Below are positions 14,274-15,397 of a DNA stretch of 15,397 nucleotides, one piece after another. Location of the stretch: assembly GCA_035448625.1 (NCBI GenBank), contig DAOTJI010000066.1:1-15397 (forward strand). The letters are read 5' to 3'. Position 1 is the first letter of the stretch. Every line of letters begins with the position of its first letter. The notes under the pieces are model-generated. The model was given only the letters and a program-made list of their open reading frames with translations, searched no databases and was not told the DNA's origin. The position numbers were made by a program, and so were the translations under genes. Origin of the DNA: UBA8904 sp035448625 (GTDB taxonomy: Bacteria; Desulfobacterota; Syntrophia; Syntrophales; Smithellaceae).

Positions 14274-15397
14274 TCAGCAGATAAACAGCATTTCCCAGAA
14301 CTTGGGCAGAGGCCACCTCTCGTCATCCACGAGGTTTTCCAGGGCATCCACGGATTCCCTGAGCGCGTCCATCTTCGGTTTGACTTTTTCGCACAGGGCT
14401 TGCGCCTTTTTCGCTTCGTCATGCACTGCGTAGGCCGACTCCACACCGGTTCTCACTTCCCTGAGCCCGGCATAGAGGTCATTGACCAGGCGGATGACCT
14501 TCTTTAAAAGATCGGTTTCGGCGGTCAGGGCGACATTGCCCAGCGCCGCTTTGGATGCGATCACGGCTTCGGCCAGCCTCTTCTGGTAGTCCACCGCCGC
14601 CGGAATGACCTGGTTCAGGCAGATATGGTCCAGGCACTTGACCTCAATTTCCAGGTCCTTGATGTATTTTTCAAGATAAATGACGTGCCGGGACTGAAGT
14701 TCCACCCGGGAGAGGACCCGGTATTTCTCAAAAAGATGAAACGCCTTGTCCGTAACGAGCGCCTGAAGCGCCGACGGCGTTGTTTTGTAATTCGGCAGGC
14801 CCCGTTTGCCGGCTTCGGCTTCCCACTCTTTGGTGTAGTTGTCGCCGTTGAAGAGAATCGGCTTGATGAACCGAATCTCGCTTTTCAAAACCTCAAAGAC
14901 CGCCTGATTGATGTTCTTTGCGCTCCTGGCTTTGATTTTTTCGGCCAGATCGTCCAGGCTTTCGGCCACGATGGTATTGATGACCGCCGCCGGGAACGAA
15001 ATGGACTGCGAAGATCCCACCGCCCGGAATTCGAACTTGTTGCCGGTAAAGGCAAACGGCGAGGTCCGGTTGCGGTCCGTGTTGTCCTTGCTGACCTGCG
15101 GCAGCGAGGCGATTCCCAGATCGATGATTTCCTCGTTGGTGGCCTTGGCGACCTTGCCCTGTTCGATGCTGCCGAGAATCTGCGTCAGCTGCTCTCCCAG
15201 GAAAATGGAAATGATCGCGGGGGGCGCTTCGTTGGCGCCCAGCCTGTGGTCGTTGGCGTAGGATGCGACCGAGGCGCGCAGAATGTCGGCGTGCTTGTAA
15301 ACGGCGCGGACCGCGGCGACCAGAAACACCAGAAACGAAATATTGTCCTGGGGGGTTTTGCCGGGGTTGAGCAGATTGTTTCCCTGGTCGTCGGAAA
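14274..15397 (-). CDS. glnN: Glutamine synthetase type III, C-terminal half (5' end beyond right edge)
   Basis: A fragment of about 373 residues, open to the window edge, ending in TGA at 14274-14276. It makes glutamine from glutamate, ammonia and ATP. The type III assignment comes from the motif NDHRLGANEAPPAIISIFLG near residues 50-70 of the fragment, the preceding NLLNPGKTPQDNISFLVF stretch, and the C-terminus ending WPLPKFWEMLFIC, very close to the usual W-P-L-P-K-x-x-E-M-L-F ending of this family. Type III enzymes have about 700-730 residues, so roughly the first half is missing because of the window edge, not a lesion. The C-terminal 150 residues look helical and coiled. It lies upstream of pyrG on the same strand, separated by 80 bases with a weak terminator. 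Confidence 0.93.
   Translation of the reverse strand, partial: SDDQGNNLLNPGKTPQDNISFLVFLVAAVRAVYKHADILRASVASYANDHRLGANEAPPAIISIFLGEQLTQILGSIEQGKVAKATNEEIIDLGIASLPQVSKDNTDRNRTSPFAFTGNKFEFRAVGSSQSISFPAAVINTIVAESLDDLAEKIKARSAKNINQAVFEVLKSEIRFIKPILFNGDNYTKEWEAEAGKRGLPNYKTTPSALQALVTDKAFHLFEKYRVLSRVELQSRHVIYLEKYIKDLEIEVKCLDHICLNQVIPAAVDYQKRLAEAVIASKAALGNVALTAETDLLKKVIRLVNDLYAGLREVRTGVESAYAVHDEAKKAQALCEKVKPKMDALRESVDALENLVDDERWPLPKFWEMLFIC

Noticed and set aside
1..15397. CRISPR arrays, tRNA or rRNA genes, insertion sequences
   Set aside because: No regularly spaced repeats, no tRNA cloverleaf or rRNA segments, and no transposase reading frames were seen.

Overview
The window looks like a chromosomal segment from a moderately high-GC Gram-negative bacterium. 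The gene families (a long IntI-type integrase, [4Fe-4S]-type PurF, type III glutamine synthetase, PdxS/PdxT) would suit a Desulfobacterota (deltaproteobacterial, Syntrophales-like) genome, but that placement is inference from the protein style only.

Left part (1-2565): a decayed integron. On the + strand is an integron-type tyrosine recombinase gene (intI) carrying two in-frame TGA codons and one frameshift, with all catalytic residues still readable. Divergently from it, on the - strand, lies a gene for a SRA/YDG-like plus HNH endonuclease. Two bases after its stop codon is a 56-bp imperfect palindrome built like an attC site. The outer 7-mer of that attC is the exact reverse complement of a 7-mer lying 11 bases before the nuclease ATG, which is what is expected of the two ends of one mobile gene cassette. 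So the layout is intI - attI region - SRA-HNH cassette - attC - remnant of further sequence (a 36-codon frame, a 10-bp tandem repeat, a hairpin) - start of a SAM-dependent methyltransferase gene that runs off the left edge.

Middle part (2672-6570, + strand): hisH-hisF (imidazole glycerol phosphate synthase, 4-bp overlap), then a promoter-like site, then pdxS-pdxT (pyridoxal phosphate synthase) and a GNAT acetyltransferase packed directly behind them.

Right part (15397-6726, - strand, converging on the middle part): the 3' half of a type III glutamine synthetase gene (glnN), a weak terminator-like hairpin, then pyrG-carA-carB-purF with gaps of 8, 3 and -1 bases. These give CTP synthase, both subunits of carbamoyl phosphate synthetase, and amidophosphoribosyltransferase.

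The metabolic genes share a theme. HisH, PdxT, CarA, PyrG and PurF all release ammonia from glutamine, and GlnN makes glutamine. Apart from the GNAT gene, every gene from 2672 to the right edge is a glutamine-dependent enzyme, its partner subunit, or glutamine synthetase. All these genes look intact; only the integrase is broken.
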